Shown here: piece by piece, positions 26,868 to 36,191 of the stretch
How the letters are laid out: each line of letters begins with the position of its first letter
Position numbering within the stretch: the first letter of the stretch is position 1
Origin: Bordetella parapertussis
Lineage (GTDB): Bacteria > Pseudomonadota > Gammaproteobacteria > Burkholderiales > SG8-41
DNA: 59,177 nt
Direction of reading: 5' to 3'
Assembly: GCA_945901405.1 (NCBI GenBank)
Contig: CAMDLH010000015.1
Span: 1 to 59,177, forward strand
Program-made: the position numbers and the translations under genes
The notes under the pieces: generated by a model
What the model was told of the DNA's origin: nothing
The model's input: the letters and a program-made list of their open reading frames with translations, nothing else
Database searches by the model: none

Positions 26868-27764
26868 TCAAGCCGCGACCGCCACACCCTCCTGCTCACA
26901 CGAATTCGCAACGTCGCTGATCGTCACGCGCTGCATGTCGCGCACCCAACGTAGATCGTCGTAATCGGTGCCGCGGTGCATGGTGCAGCGGTTGTCCCAC
27001 ATGATGAGTTCGTTCGGGCGCCAGCGGTGGGTGTGGATGAATTGCGGCTGGGTCACGTGCGCAACCAGGCTGTCGATCAGCGCGCGGCCTTCCGCATCGG
27101 GCATGCCGAACACGCGTCCAGCGTGTGAGGCGACGTAGAGCGACTTGCGGCCGTTTTGCGGAATCGTGCGCACCAGCACCTGTGGCACCGGCGGCAGGCG
27201 GCGTTTTTCGTCTTCGTTGAATTCAGTGAAGCCGCTGCGCAGCCTTGAGTGCGCGATGCAATGCTCGGCCACCACGCCGTGCAATTTTTTCTTCATGTCG
27301 CCGGGCAGCGCGTCGTAGGCCGCGCGTTGATCGGCAAACTGCGTGTGCCCGCCGATGGGCGCGATGGTGCGCGAGTACAGCAGCGAACACAGCGCGGGCA
27401 GGCGCTTGAACGAGCTATCGGTATGCCACAGCTTGTTGCCGGCCTTGTACATGCGCTGGCGGCTCGATTCGCCCCATATCTTGCCTTGCGCATCGAGATT
27501 GGAGATATCCGCGAAGGCGCCGCTGTAGCGCGAGGGCGTGGCTTTCGGGTCGAGCGTGCGCTCTTTCTCTACCGGCCCGAAGCGCGCGGAGAACTCAAGA
27601 TGCTGCTGCGGCGTGAGATTCTGCCCCGGAAACACCAGCACCGCGTATTTCCAGAAGGCCTGCCTGATCGCTTCGAAATCCGCGTCGGCAATGGGTTTGG
27701 ACAAATCCACGTCGCCGATCTCGGCGGCGAAGTTTTCGGTAAATGGATAAATGGTGATGGTCAT
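26868..27764 (-). CDS. TauD/TfdA-family dioxygenase 1
   Basis: 298 residues of the Fe(II)/2-oxoglutarate-dependent dioxygenase fold. Metal ligands His and Asp are in LWHTDSSFK and the distal His is in RCTMHRGTDYDD, with an Arg for 2-oxoglutarate further on. Such enzymes hydroxylate sulfonates, aryloxyacids or similar compounds. It is the last gene of a three-gene minus-strand cluster: dioxygenase 2, Bug receptor E, dioxygenase 1. The receptor between them may bring in the substrate. Confidence 0.9.
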   Translation of the reverse strand: MTITIYPFTENFAAEIGDVDLSKPIADADFEAIRQAFWKYAVLVFPGQNLTPQQHLEFSARFGPVEKERTLDPKATPSRYSGAFADISNLDAQGKIWGESSRQRMYKAGNKLWHTDSSFKRLPALCSLLYSRTIAPIGGHTQFADQRAAYDALPGDMKKKLHGVVAEHCIAHSRLRSGFTEFNEDEKRRLPPVPQVLVRTIPQNGRKSLYVASHAGRVFGMPDAEGRALIDSLVAHVTQPQFIHTHRWRPNELIMWDNRCTMHRGTDYDDLRWVRDMQRVTISDVANSCEQEGVAVAA

Positions 27765-27806
27765 ATCAGTGCTCTCTCTTGCGAATACCCGATGCGCTGC
27801 GTAGCG

Positions 27807-28775
27807 TTACCCGCGTATCTGATTCTTGTCGATGATCTCTTTCCAGCGCGCGGAATCCTTGCGGATGAAAGCGCCGAAGTGCTCAACACCGATGTGATCG
27901 GCTTCCGCGCCCTGGTTGCTGGCCACGTCCGAAAATTCCTTCGAGCCGACGATCACCGCAACTTCCTTGTCGAGCGCGAGCAAAATCTTGCGCGGCAATC
28001 CGGGCGGCGCAAACAGCCCCTGCCAGTTATCCACGCCAAAGCCGGGCACGCCCGACTCGGCGATAGTCGGCACGTCGGGCAGCAGCTTGCTGCGCTTGAT
28101 GTTCGACACCGCGAGCAACGTCAACCGCCCCGATTTCACGTGTGATATCACGCTGGGAAAGGTGGCGAACGACATATCCGTTTCACCGCCGATCAACGCC
28201 GCGATGCCCGGCCCGCCGCCTTTGTACGGCACATGCGTGAGATTAGTATTCGTGCTGGCCTTGAACAACTCACCCGTCAAGTGGCCGAACGCGCCAGTGC
28301 CGGATGATGCATAAGTGAAGGGCGCCTTGCGCTGTTTGGCCTGACTGACCAAATCGGAAACACTGGAGATTTTCAGCCGCGGATTAACCACCAATACGTT
28401 AACCACCGACACGACCTTGCCGACTGGCGTCAAATCCTTGAACGGATCGTACGGCACGGTCTTGTAGAGATTTGGCCCGATCGTCACCGGCGAATCCGAC
28501 GCGAACAACAAGGTGTGGCCATCGGCGCCGGACTTGGTGGCGATCTCGGTGCCGATGACGCCGCCCGCGCCGCCGCGATTGTCCACGACTACATTTTGCT
28601 TTAACGCCACCTGAAGCCGCTGCGAAAACACGCGCGCGAAAATGTCCGTCGCGCCGCCGGGCGCAAACGGGCAGATGACGCGCAGCGTCTTGCTCGGCCA
28701 TTCCTGTGACTGCGCGCCTGCCGGGAGCGCGGCTACGACTGTCGCGGCCATACACAACCGTGCGATGGATTTCAT
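27807..28775 (-). CDS. Bug-type substrate-binding protein E
   Basis: 322 residues from ATG 28775, four bases after the TAA of dioxygenase 2. Signal peptide MKSIARLCMAATVVAALPAG...; mature start WPSKTLRVICPFAPGGATD, then VDNRGGAGGVIGTEIA and VPYKGGGPGIAALIGGE. The spacing implies translational coupling and a shared function with the two dioxygenases. Confidence 0.93.
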   Translation of the reverse strand: MKSIARLCMAATVVAALPAGAQSQEWPSKTLRVICPFAPGGATDIFARVFSQRLQVALKQNVVVDNRGGAGGVIGTEIATKSGADGHTLLFASDSPVTIGPNLYKTVPYDPFKDLTPVGKVVSVVNVLVVNPRLKISSVSDLVSQAKQRKAPFTYASSGTGAFGHLTGELFKASTNTNLTHVPYKGGGPGIAALIGGETDMSFATFPSVISHVKSGRLTLLAVSNIKRSKLLPDVPTIAESGVPGFGVDNWQGLFAPPGLPRKILLALDKEVAVIVGSKEFSDVASNQGAEADHIGVEHFGAFIRKDSARWKEIIDKNQIRG

Positions 28776-28779
28776 GTAA

Positions 28780-29625
28780 TTACGCCGCCTCGCACACATA
28801 GCCGCTGGGCGTGCCCTTGATGGTGGTGCGCTCCATGTGCCGGATTTGCGTCATATCGAAATCGCCCAAGGCCAGATGCATGGTGCAGCGGTTGTCCCAC
28901 ATTACGATGTCGTTCTTGCGCCACTGGTGCCGATAGACGAACTCAGGGCGCGTCGAATGCCGGTTGAGAAATTCCAACAAGGGCTGGCTTTCCTCGGGCG
29001 TGAGGCCGGCGAACTGCCGCACTTTTTCGCCCACATACAACGTCTTGCGGCCCGTCACCGGATGCACGCGCACCGCCGGCTGCGCCACCGGCTTGAGACT
29101 CTTCAGAAATTCGGCACGCTCGGCGCTCATCACGTCGAACTTGCGCTTGCGCGTGTGGATGCCGTCGAGGCCTTCGATCAGTTTCTTCATGCCATCGGAC
29201 AAGGTGTCGTAGGCCATGTACATGTTCGCGAACATCGTGTCGCCCCCGACATCCGGGCGCTCCAGGCAACGCAGCAGCGAACCCATCGCCGGCGTAAGGC
29301 TATGGCACAAATCGGAATGCCACAGCCGCCCGGTGTAGCGCGACTCGGAAGGCTTGCCGTCGGGCATGGGCCGCGTGGTTACTATCGTCAGCTCCGGATA
29401 CTTCGGATCGGTGTCGGGCGAACGTTCATTCTCGTCGAGCTCGCCGAAGCGGCGGCTGAACGCAATGTGCTGCTCTCGCGTGATGTGCTGATCGCGAAAC
29501 AACAAGATCGAATATTGCAGAAACGCGCGATGCACTTCTTCAAAGTGCGCGTCACTGAGTTCGCGCGCGAGATCGATGCCGATAACCTCGGCGCCCAGCG
29601 CGTGTGACAGTTTTCTGAATTCCAT
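28780..29625 (-). CDS. TauD/TfdA-family dioxygenase 2
   Basis: 281 residues. Metal ligands: LWHSDLCHS (His, Asp) and RCTMHLALGDFD (distal His). N-terminal MEFRKLSHALGAEVIGIDL and LFRDQHITREQHIAFSRRFG are typical of the TauD/TfdA group. First gene of the dioxygenase-Bug-dioxygenase cluster. The two dioxygenases share motifs but are clearly different, so they are paralogues and not a recent duplication. Confidence 0.9.
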   Translation of the reverse strand: MEFRKLSHALGAEVIGIDLARELSDAHFEEVHRAFLQYSILLFRDQHITREQHIAFSRRFGELDENERSPDTDPKYPELTIVTTRPMPDGKPSESRYTGRLWHSDLCHSLTPAMGSLLRCLERPDVGGDTMFANMYMAYDTLSDGMKKLIEGLDGIHTRKRKFDVMSAERAEFLKSLKPVAQPAVRVHPVTGRKTLYVGEKVRQFAGLTPEESQPLLEFLNRHSTRPEFVYRHQWRKNDIVMWDNRCTMHLALGDFDMTQIRHMERTTIKGTPSGYVCEAA

Positions 29626-29714
29626 GGCTACTCTCTGGTCGAACAGCGGTGTACCAAGTAAGGTAATGCGCCGATTCTAGCAGCCGGATAACACAGCGAG
29701 CCGTTCGCGGCGAC

Positions 29715-30017
29715 TTACTCTTGCGGAATTCCGGTTTCGCGTATCACGCGCGCCCACGCCTGATATTGCTCTTTCGTATGCGCGGCCAGTTCCTCCGGAG
29801 TGGAGGTCTGCGGTTCCGCGCCGGGGCGGTTGTCCACCAGCCACTGCTGCCCCATCGCCTGCGTCATGTGCTGACTGACGACGCGCGCGACGCCGTCCGC
29901 CGTGCCGCCCGGCGGAGCCGGCACAGCGAAGCGGATCGGGCGGTTCGGATATTGCGCGAACGCATCGTGCGTAGAAACAAAAGCCATAAACGAAATTACG
30001 AAACAAAGTATTTTCAC
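29715..30017 (-). pseudogene. Internally deleted Bug receptor, 100 residues (remnant or microprotein) F
   Basis: The start codon is GTG 30017 with AGGAGG upstream. The product has a complete signal peptide and N-terminal Bug segment (YPNRPIRFAVPAPPGG, VDNRPGA) that joins directly, in frame, to a Bug-type C-terminus (TPEELAAHTKEQYQAWARVI). About 200 central residues, including the PYKG region, are missing. It cannot form the usual two-lobed receptor. The frame and ribosome binding site are intact, so a secreted microprotein could still be made. It lies downstream of receptor G. Confidence 0.8.
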
Positions 30018-30062
30018 GGTGTTCCTCCTCTCGTTTCACGACGCATTCGCGTCACCGGCGAA

Positions 30063-31034
30063 TCAATCCACCTTCGCCCCCGACTCCTTGATTACCTTCG
30101 CCCACTTCGCCACTTCAACCTTGATGTAAGCGGTGAATTGCTCCGGCGTGTTATTGACCGGATCGAAACCCAACGCGGACAAACGCTCTTTCGCATCCGC
30201 CGACACTACGATCGCACCGATACTTTTATTGAGTCTGTTGACGATGGCTTTGGGCGTCCCCGCGGGCGCGAAGAACGCAATCCAGGTGTAATCCTCATAG
30301 CCGGGGAAGCCCTGCTCGGCCACCGTGCCCACGTCCGGCAACGAGGGCATGCGCTGCATGCTGGTGACCGCGATGCCACGCAAACGGCCCGACTTGATGA
30401 GTTGCACCGACGGCGGCATCGCCGTGGAGCCAATGGGCACCTGCCCCGCCACGGTGCCGAGTATCGCGGGCATCGCGCTGCTGTACGGCACGTGCTGAAT
30501 ATCGAGGCCCGCCATGAGTTTCAACAACCGTTCGCCGGTGAGGTGCGGCGTGCTGCCCGCGCCGGCCGAGCCGTATTGCAGTTTTTGTTTCTTGCCGAGC
30601 GCGATCAGTTCCTTCAAGTTGTTCGCCGGCGTCGCCGGATTCACAAACAGAATATTCGGGCTCGAACCGGCATTGATGATGGGCGCGAAATCCCTGAACG
30701 CATCGTAGCCGGGGTCTTTATACAGACTCACGCCCACCACGTACTGGCTGCTGTTGCACAAGAGCGTGTGGCCATCGGGCGTGGCGGTGACCGCGATGCG
30801 CGTGGCCAGCGTGCCGCCCGCACCGGCGCGGTTATCCACCACGATGGGCTGGCCGAGTTGATCGGTGAGTTTTTGCCCCACCAGCCGCGCCATGATATCG
30901 ATCGGCCCGCCGGCGGCGCCCGCACCGATTACGCGTATGGTCTTGGTGGGCCAAGCGTCGGCGGCCATGGTTGGCATTGCTGGTATCGCAATCAGCAGCA
31001 CGGCGGCGGCAATGGTGAGTCGAACAACTGGCAT
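30063..31034 (-). CDS. Bug-type substrate-binding protein G
   Basis: 323 residues from ATG 31034, the Met directly before a normal signal peptide (MPVVRLTIAAAVLLIAIPAM); longer forms lack a signal-like start. Mature start AWPTKTIRVIGAGAAGGPID, VDNRAGAGGTLATRIA; the PYKG motif is altered to PYSSAMPAIL. The receptor ends with VAKWAKVIKESGAK. It is alone except for remnant F downstream. Confidence 0.92.
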   Translation of the reverse strand: MPVVRLTIAAAVLLIAIPAMPTMAADAWPTKTIRVIGAGAAGGPIDIMARLVGQKLTDQLGQPIVVDNRAGAGGTLATRIAVTATPDGHTLLCNSSQYVVGVSLYKDPGYDAFRDFAPIINAGSSPNILFVNPATPANNLKELIALGKKQKLQYGSAGAGSTPHLTGERLLKLMAGLDIQHVPYSSAMPAILGTVAGQVPIGSTAMPPSVQLIKSGRLRGIAVTSMQRMPSLPDVGTVAEQGFPGYEDYTWIAFFAPAGTPKAIVNRLNKSIGAIVVSADAKERLSALGFDPVNNTPEQFTAYIKVEVAKWAKVIKESGAKVD

Positions 31035-31141
31035 GACGGCGTCCCCTCGTATCGGTTTAGTCGCGGTCATTGTATGCCAGCCGCGCGCTTTTCGCCGGCA
31101 TCGCCCGGCGGATACGCTCATGCCGAATTTATCCAAACCAC

Positions 31142-31258
31142 GAATTGGAAAAGAAATTGCCCGATCTGGAAAGCGGCGGCGGAGTAATGACGCCGGATCA
31201 GTTTGCTGCGTGGATACGCGTCGAGGTGGAGAAGTGGAAGAAGGTGATGAAGAATTGA
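31142..31258 (+). pseudogene. 3' remnant of another Bug receptor gene
   Basis: The frame ending at 31258 encodes TPDQFAAWIRVEVEKWKKVM, the usual C-terminus of Bug receptors, with nothing of the rest of the gene upstream. It lies on the opposite strand from G. A truncated gene from an old rearrangement. Confidence 0.6.
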
Positions 31259-31667
31259 AACAGAACTGAAGAGCAGGGCCTTTTAGAAACAGATTTACGC
31301 AGATTAGCGCAGATTAAAATAATTTTTAAAAACAATAACTTACTATTGATCTTTCCAAAATACATTACACCGTTCGGGCTGGGCCTGTCGAAGCCCTGCC
31401 ACCCTTCGACAGGCTCTCAAGAAACAGCTTCTTAATCCCTTTAAAATCAAATACTTAAAAATTTTCGCCTTCGTCGAAACATGTCCAAAACAGCACTGTT
31501 TCTCGTGCGCGCCTTGGCACGATAACTCGGGCCTTGTGGGGCTCAGGGCGAACGGATTTGGTTTGTCACGAATTATGAAAACATCAATACATCCTCCCTT
31601 CTGTTTTGAATTTAATCTGTGTTCATCTGCGTTAATCCGTGGCCAAAAAGATTTAGATTTTCTTCTC
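31259..31667. repeat. Repeat-rich intergenic region
   Basis: Holds AGATTTACGCAGATTAGCGC-type repeats (31290-31315), an opposite-facing AT-rich motif variant (31325-31343), a palindrome GCCTGTCGAAG/CTTCGACAGGC (31383-31414), and a second tract resembling TCTGCGTTAATCCGTGG (31625-31645). These are commonly dispersed intergenic repeats. No convincing gene. Confidence 0.5.
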
Positions 31668-34600
31668 TTAACCGCACGCCCCAATCGCCCCGCACGCCGT
31701 GCAAAACTCGCAGCCATCTTTCTTGATCACCGCCGCGTTGCCGCATTCCTTGCACGGTTTGCCGAACATCGGTTTGTAGCTGAATGTCTCGGGCCTTCGG
31801 TCGTCTTCCGGAATTTCGAGCACGCCCATTTCGTTTAGCGGATAGCCGCGCTCGTCGAGAACGCCGAGCATGGCGTAGCGATGAATGATGAGCCGCGCGG
31901 CATAGGCCACCGTGCTGGCGAAATTCTCCTGCCGCTCCGCACCCGGCACGCGCGCCATGAAGTCGCCGAGCGGCTCGTCGTAGGTGAGCAGCTTGCGCAG
32001 CTTCATGCCGATCCACGCCGGGTCGATCACGCGCATGTCGAGCGAAAGCAACTTGCACAGCCCGTCGAGCGCGCGCGGATAGACACCCGCCATCCACACC
32101 GAATACGGGCGGCGCTGGCCGTTGGGCAGCACCAGTTCCTTCAGCATCAGCACGAAGTCGTCGCCCGAACTCGGGTTGTAGACATCGGCCGTCCACGACA
32201 TCGTGCCGTCGGGACCGGTCTTGGGTTCTTTCTTTGCGAACAGCGAGTCGAGCACGGGAGAGTTGCCGACAGACTCCGCCAGAGCGCCGAGCTGATCGAT
32301 TCGATAACGCACGATGCGCGCAAAGGCCGCCACCATGCTCGGCACGCGTTCGGGCTTGCCCTCGGGCGGCATCGCGCATTCGAACGCATCACCACCGGCG
32401 CGCGCCAGCATGTCGAGCTTCACGCGCAGCCACTTTGCATCCTGCGCGCGCATGTCCATCGACAATGTTTTTGCCACCGCGCCGATGCCGCGCGGCTGCT
32501 CGTTGCCGTTGACCCACACTTCAAACGGGTATGGGACACCGTTCTCGACATGCCCCACGAAAATTGCAAAACGTCCGAACGGTGATTCGACCATGTAGGT
32601 CCACGACGGATTGCCCGCGGGCAGCGTCGGCCTGCCAGGCCATCTGAGGCTTGCCAGCGCGGGCTGCGGCGCTGCATCGAGCTTGATGCGCCGATCCACG
32701 TCGCTGGTATCGAGATCATTGGGTTGCGCCGCTTTAGCGCCGCCCACCGACAACACACTGCCCAGCACGGCATTGGGCCGATAAGTGGTGATGCCCTTCA
32801 AGCCGGATTTCCACGCCTCCAGATACAAATCCTTGAATTGCTCGTAGGGATAATCCTCCGGCACGTTGACCGTCTTGCTGATCGCCGAATCGACGAACGG
32901 CGAAATCACCGCCACCATGCGCATGTGGTCGAGCGCGGAAATCTCCAGCGCGGTGACGAACGCCAGCGGCAGATGCTCCATGTCGCCGCCGCTTTGCCGA
33001 TACAACCGCCACGCGTGGTCCTCGACATCGTAGGTCTTGTGCGTGTCGTCGGGCATGCGCTTCTTGCGCTGATAGGTCCACGAGAATGCAGGCTCGATAC
33101 CGTTCGACGCATTGTCGGCGAACGCCAGCGAAATCGTGCCGGTGGGCGCGATCGACAACAAGTGACTGTTGCGCACGCCATGCTTGGCAATGTCTTTCTT
33201 CAACGCGTCCGGCAAACGTGAAGCGAAGCGCGGCGCGGCAAGATATTCCTTCGCGTCAAATAGCGGAAACGCGCCTTTCTCCTTCGCGATCTCAACCGAC
33301 GCCGCGTACGATTCATCGCGCATCGCCTGGGCGATTTTCGCGCCCATGTCGCGCGCTTCAATCGTGTCGTACTTGAGCCCCAGCATGATCAGCGTGTCGC
33401 CCATGCCGGTGAAGCCAAGCCCGACGCGCCGCTTGGCGCGCGCTTCCGCGTGCTGCTGCGGCAAGGGCCACACCGTCACATCAAGCACGTTGTCGAGCAT
33501 GCGCACCGAGGGCCGCACCACGCGCCCGAACGCCTCGAGATCAAAGCGCGCCTGCGGCGTGAATTCGTCAGCAACGAACTTGGTTAGGTTGATGCTGCCG
33601 AGGCAGCAGCAGCCGTACGCGGGCAGCGGCTGCTCACCGCAGTTATGCACGTAGAGGCCGTTTGCGTCGAAAGCATGCACATGGGCAATGTGGGCATCGA
33701 ACACCGGCTCTGGCGGCAGCGGCGTTATCGATTTGACCGTTGCCACGAAGCGCTCGGCGTTAGGCTTGCGGCGATAGGAGGAAACGGACATTTTCAATCG
33801 CGCCGCCTTGCCGTGGTCAGAAAAACCAATCAAATCCGCGAAGCGCACTACGTTGTCGTTGGCGATCACCAGCTCGTATTGCGCGAGGCACTGATAGTCG
33901 GCGTTTCCGCCACGACCGTCAGGCAGGCTGCGCAACATGGGCGCGCGGCGATTTTTATAGATCGTCGAAGCGATGCCCAATCGCAACAACATGCGTTGCG
34001 CCGCTTCCAGGCGCGGAAGATCGGATTGCGCCAGCCTGACGCTGATGCCTTTGGCCTGCGCACCTTGTATCGAACCATCCGTGTCAAACAGCCCGCGCAA
34101 AAATCCGCGATGAAATGCCGAAGACGAGCGCTCGATCGACGGGGTGATCGGCTTCTCGCCGGGACTTAAGCCAAACTCAAACGCAAGATCGCGTAATGAA
34201 CCCAGTTTGTAGCGATACTCATTGCGTCCAGTTATGCGATGCCAGCCGTTATGATCCGCACGATGTTTGAACACGCTCGCCGCGTCCTCAACCGCGCGCA
34301 TCAGCGACGACACACCCAATGATTGCACCACCGCGCCATCGGCTGTCGCGGCATTCGAGTCCCACACGGACAGGATCGCGGTATCGCGCTTTAGCGTGCC
34401 GTCACCGACGAGAAACCCCATGAGGTAACCCTGCTTCTCGCATCCACGGCCCTCCCAGCCCGAAAATGCGCGGTGATCGTGCACCACAATGCTATCGCCA
34501 GACGCCAACTCGCCAGCAGCTTTCCATTGCGTATCCCGCGTATACCGCGTCATGCGTTCGACACACAAGACATTGTGATCGACGGTGAGCTTAATATTCA

Positions 34601-35639
34601 GTCCTTCGGTGGTGCTGATTTCCAGTACGGGCTGGGTTCCGGTTGCAAAGAAACCCTGTTCGCCGGATTCATAAGCGTGGCCGTCGACGATCGCGTGAAA
34701 CGGCTGCCCAACGAGCTCGCGCACTTGTCGCGGCCCTTCGGTGGTCAATGTCCATGTGTCGGCGGTGACGCACGGATTCGTCGACTCAATTTTTTCGCAG
34801 TAAGAAAGATTGTCGTCCGCCGAAATCCGGTCGATAAAAATCACTCCCGGCTCGGCATGATCGTAGGTCGATTGCATGATTTGCTGCCACAGCTCGCGCG
34901 CGGGCACGCTGCGGTACACCCACAGCCCATCGCCGCGCTGGCGTGCGTCGGGCACGAACTGCGCGCCGGGCGCGACCTTGTGCGCGAGTTCCCAATCGCC
35001 GCCTGTTTCAACCGCACGCATGAAATCATCGGTCACCGCCACGCTCACGTTAAAGTTGCGCAGGTCGCCGCCGTCCTTGGCGTGGATAAACTCCTCGATG
35101 TCGGGATGATCGCAGCGCAAAATGCCCATCTGCGCGCCGCGCCTTGAACCTGCGGATTCAACCGTCTCGCAACTGCGGTCGAACACGCGCATGTATGACA
35201 CCGGGCCGCTGGCGGAAGAATGCGTGCCGCGCACGTAGGCGCCCTTGGGTCTTATCGAAGAAAAGTCATAACCCACGCCGCCGCCGCGCCGCATGGTTTC
35301 CGCGGCTTCCATCAGCGCGACATAAATGCCGGGCTTGCCGTCGGTGGTTTGCGACACCGAGTCGCCCACTGGCTGAACAAAACAATTAATCAGCGTCGCC
35401 TGCAAATCAGTGCCCGCGGCGGAATTAACGCGCCCGCCCGGAATAAAGCCGTTGGTGAGCGCCTCGAAAAACTCGCCCTCCCAGCGCGCCGGGTCTCTTT
35501 CAACGGCGGCCAGCGCACGCGCCACGCGGCGGCGCACATCGTCAACGCTACGCTCGTCATTCTTGGCGTATTTCTCAAGCAGCACGTCGATGCTAACTTG
35601 TTGTTCTGAAAAGAATAATTGTGGATCGTCTGGTTTCAT
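31668..35639 (-). CDS. nrdJ: B12-dependent (class II) ribonucleotide reductase with intein
   Basis: Reduces ribonucleotides using adenosylcobalamin. The 1323-residue reading frame includes a 377-residue intein (290-666), leaving a 946-residue mature protein. Extein signatures: [38 protein letters not shown], the active-site [12 protein letters not shown] reconstituted on splicing, [13 protein letters not shown], and after the catalytic core two TSCPD-like domains ([10 protein letters not shown] and YSVWMAG) and a C-terminal Cys-rich zinc-ribbon-like end (CKECGN...CEFCTACG). The insertion site is directly before the Cys that carries the thiyl radical. The gene stands alone on its strand. Confidence 0.95.
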   Translation of the reverse strand: MKPDDPQLFFSEQQVSIDVLLEKYAKNDERSVDDVRRRVARALAAVERDPARWEGEFFEALTNGFIPGGRVNSAAGTDLQATLINCFVQPVGDSVSQTTDGKPGIYVALMEAAETMRRGGGVGYDFSSIRPKGAYVRGTHSSASGPVSYMRVFDRSCETVESAGSRRGAQMGILRCDHPDIEEFIHAKDGGDLRNFNVSVAVTDDFMRAVETGGDWELAHKVAPGAQFVPDARQRGDGLWVYRSVPARELWQQIMQSTYDHAEPGVIFIDRISADDNLSYCEKIESTNPCVTADTWTLTTEGPRQVRELVGQPFHAIVDGHAYESGEQGFFATGTQPVLEISTTEGLNIKLTVDHNVLCVERMTRYTRDTQWKAAGELASGDSIVVHDHRAFSGWEGRGCEKQGYLMGFLVGDGTLKRDTAILSVWDSNAATADGAVVQSLGVSSLMRAVEDAASVFKHRADHNGWHRITGRNEYRYKLGSLRDLAFEFGLSPGEKPITPSIERSSSAFHRGFLRGLFDTDGSIQGAQAKGISVRLAQSDLPRLEAAQRMLLRLGIASTIYKNRRAPMLRSLPDGRGGNADYQCLAQYELVIANDNVVRFADLIGFSDHGKAARLKMSVSSYRRKPNAERFVATVKSITPLPPEPVFDAHIAHVHAFDANGLYVHNCGEQPLPAYGCCCLGSINLTKFVADEFTPQARFDLEAFGRVVRPSVRMLDNVLDVTVWPLPQQHAEARAKRRVGLGFTGMGDTLIMLGLKYDTIEARDMGAKIAQAMRDESYAASVEIAKEKGAFPLFDAKEYLAAPRFASRLPDALKKDIAKHGVRNSHLLSIAPTGTISLAFADNASNGIEPAFSWTYQRKKRMPDDTHKTYDVEDHAWRLYRQSGGDMEHLPLAFVTALEISALDHMRMVAVISPFVDSAISKTVNVPEDYPYEQFKDLYLEAWKSGLKGITTYRPNAVLGSVLSVGGAKAAQPNDLDTSDVDRRIKLDAAPQPALASLRWPGRPTLPAGNPSWTYMVESPFGRFAIFVGHVENGVPYPFEVWVNGNEQPRGIGAVAKTLSMDMRAQDAKWLRVKLDMLARAGGDAFECAMPPEGKPERVPSMVAAFARIVRYRIDQLGALAESVGNSPVLDSLFAKKEPKTGPDGTMSWTADVYNPSSGDDFVLMLKELVLPNGQRRPYSVWMAGVYPRALDGLCKLLSLDMRVIDPAWIGMKLRKLLTYDEPLGDFMARVPGAERQENFASTVAYAARLIIHRYAMLGVLDERGYPLNEMGVLEIPEDDRRPETFSYKPMFGKPCKECGNAAVIKKDGCEFCTACGAIGACG
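33642..34772 (-). mobile_element. Intein in NrdJ with LAGLIDADG homing endonuclease
   Basis: Begins with Cys ([10 protein letters not shown]) after the extein Pro and ends YVHN before the extein Cys of NPCGEQ. Block B shows LTVDHNVLC with the His needed for the first step; the final blocks are [14 protein letters not shown] with the penultimate His and terminal Asn. Two LAGLIDADG motifs, [10 protein letters not shown] and [12 protein letters not shown], mark a homing endonuclease. All splicing residues appear intact, so a functional, mobile intein is likely. Confidence 0.95.
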
Positions 35640-35753
35640 GTCGTATCTCTTGCAGCGCCGGTTACGGGTGCGCGCAAACTCCCTTTCGCGGAGAATACAG
35701 CACTCTCGGACTAGCGATTTTGACCTTCGTCAACAACCCGGTGACGCACACTT

Positions 35754-36185
35754 ATGGACAACACTCTGATACTGATCGTCCTCGCAATCGCTATCCTTGC
35801 GATAGTAGCGTTGCCACGCTTGTGGCGCGGCAGTAAAAATGAAACGAACGAATCTCTCGGACCACCGCGTGTAAAGCATGAACCAGCGCAATCGAAATCC
35901 CATTCTGCGCCGGCGCTCGCAAGCGCGAAAGAAATCGACGCCAATCCGTTCACGCGTTGGTTGTGCGATCAGGCCTGCTCGCAGACGGGCATGAACCTGC
36001 GAAACGACCCGCTGGCGCTTACGCGCCTCGCGGAGGCGGCAGCAAGAGCGCGCGTCGAAATCGGCAACAGCGGTGAGACCGAAATTTCATTGCCGTATAT
36101 AGCAGCAGATGCGAGCGGGCCGAAACACTTTGCATTGACAATCACGCGCGAACAACTCGCGCGAATTCCAGGGCAAATGGTGTAG
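35754..36185 (+). CDS. Membrane-anchored protein carrying a DnaK IIB-subdomain fragment
   Basis: 143 residues. N-terminal membrane helix (4-22, LILIVLAIAILAIVALP), a polar linker rich in Ser/Pro/Ala (28-60), and a domain (66-140) that resembles Hsp70 (DnaK) residues about 230-300: MNLRNDPLALTRLAEAAARA and LPYIAADASGPKHFALTITR, compared from memory with [20 protein letters not shown] and [20 protein letters not shown] in E. coli DnaK. The rest of Hsp70 is missing (no ATP-binding loops or substrate domain). This piece of DnaK is subdomain IIB, which contacts nucleotide-exchange factor GrpE. The reading frame is complete with start and stop. Function unknown. It lies between nrdJ and a dehydrogenase gene. 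Confidence 0.8.
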   Translation: MDNTLILIVLAIAILAIVALPRLWRGSKNETNESLGPPRVKHEPAQSKSHSAPALASAKEIDANPFTRWLCDQACSQTGMNLRNDPLALTRLAEAAARARVEIGNSGETEISLPYIAADASGPKHFALTITREQLARIPGQMV

Positions 36186-36191
36186 CGGCCG

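Noticed and set aside
29721-31187. Long plus-strand frame across receptor G and remnant F
   Set aside because: Antisense shadow of genes with signal peptides and good ribosome binding sites.
31343-31717. Small minus-strand frame between nrdJ and the Bug remnant
   Set aside because: Translated mostly from dispersed palindromes and repeat tracts; no ribosome binding site or family.
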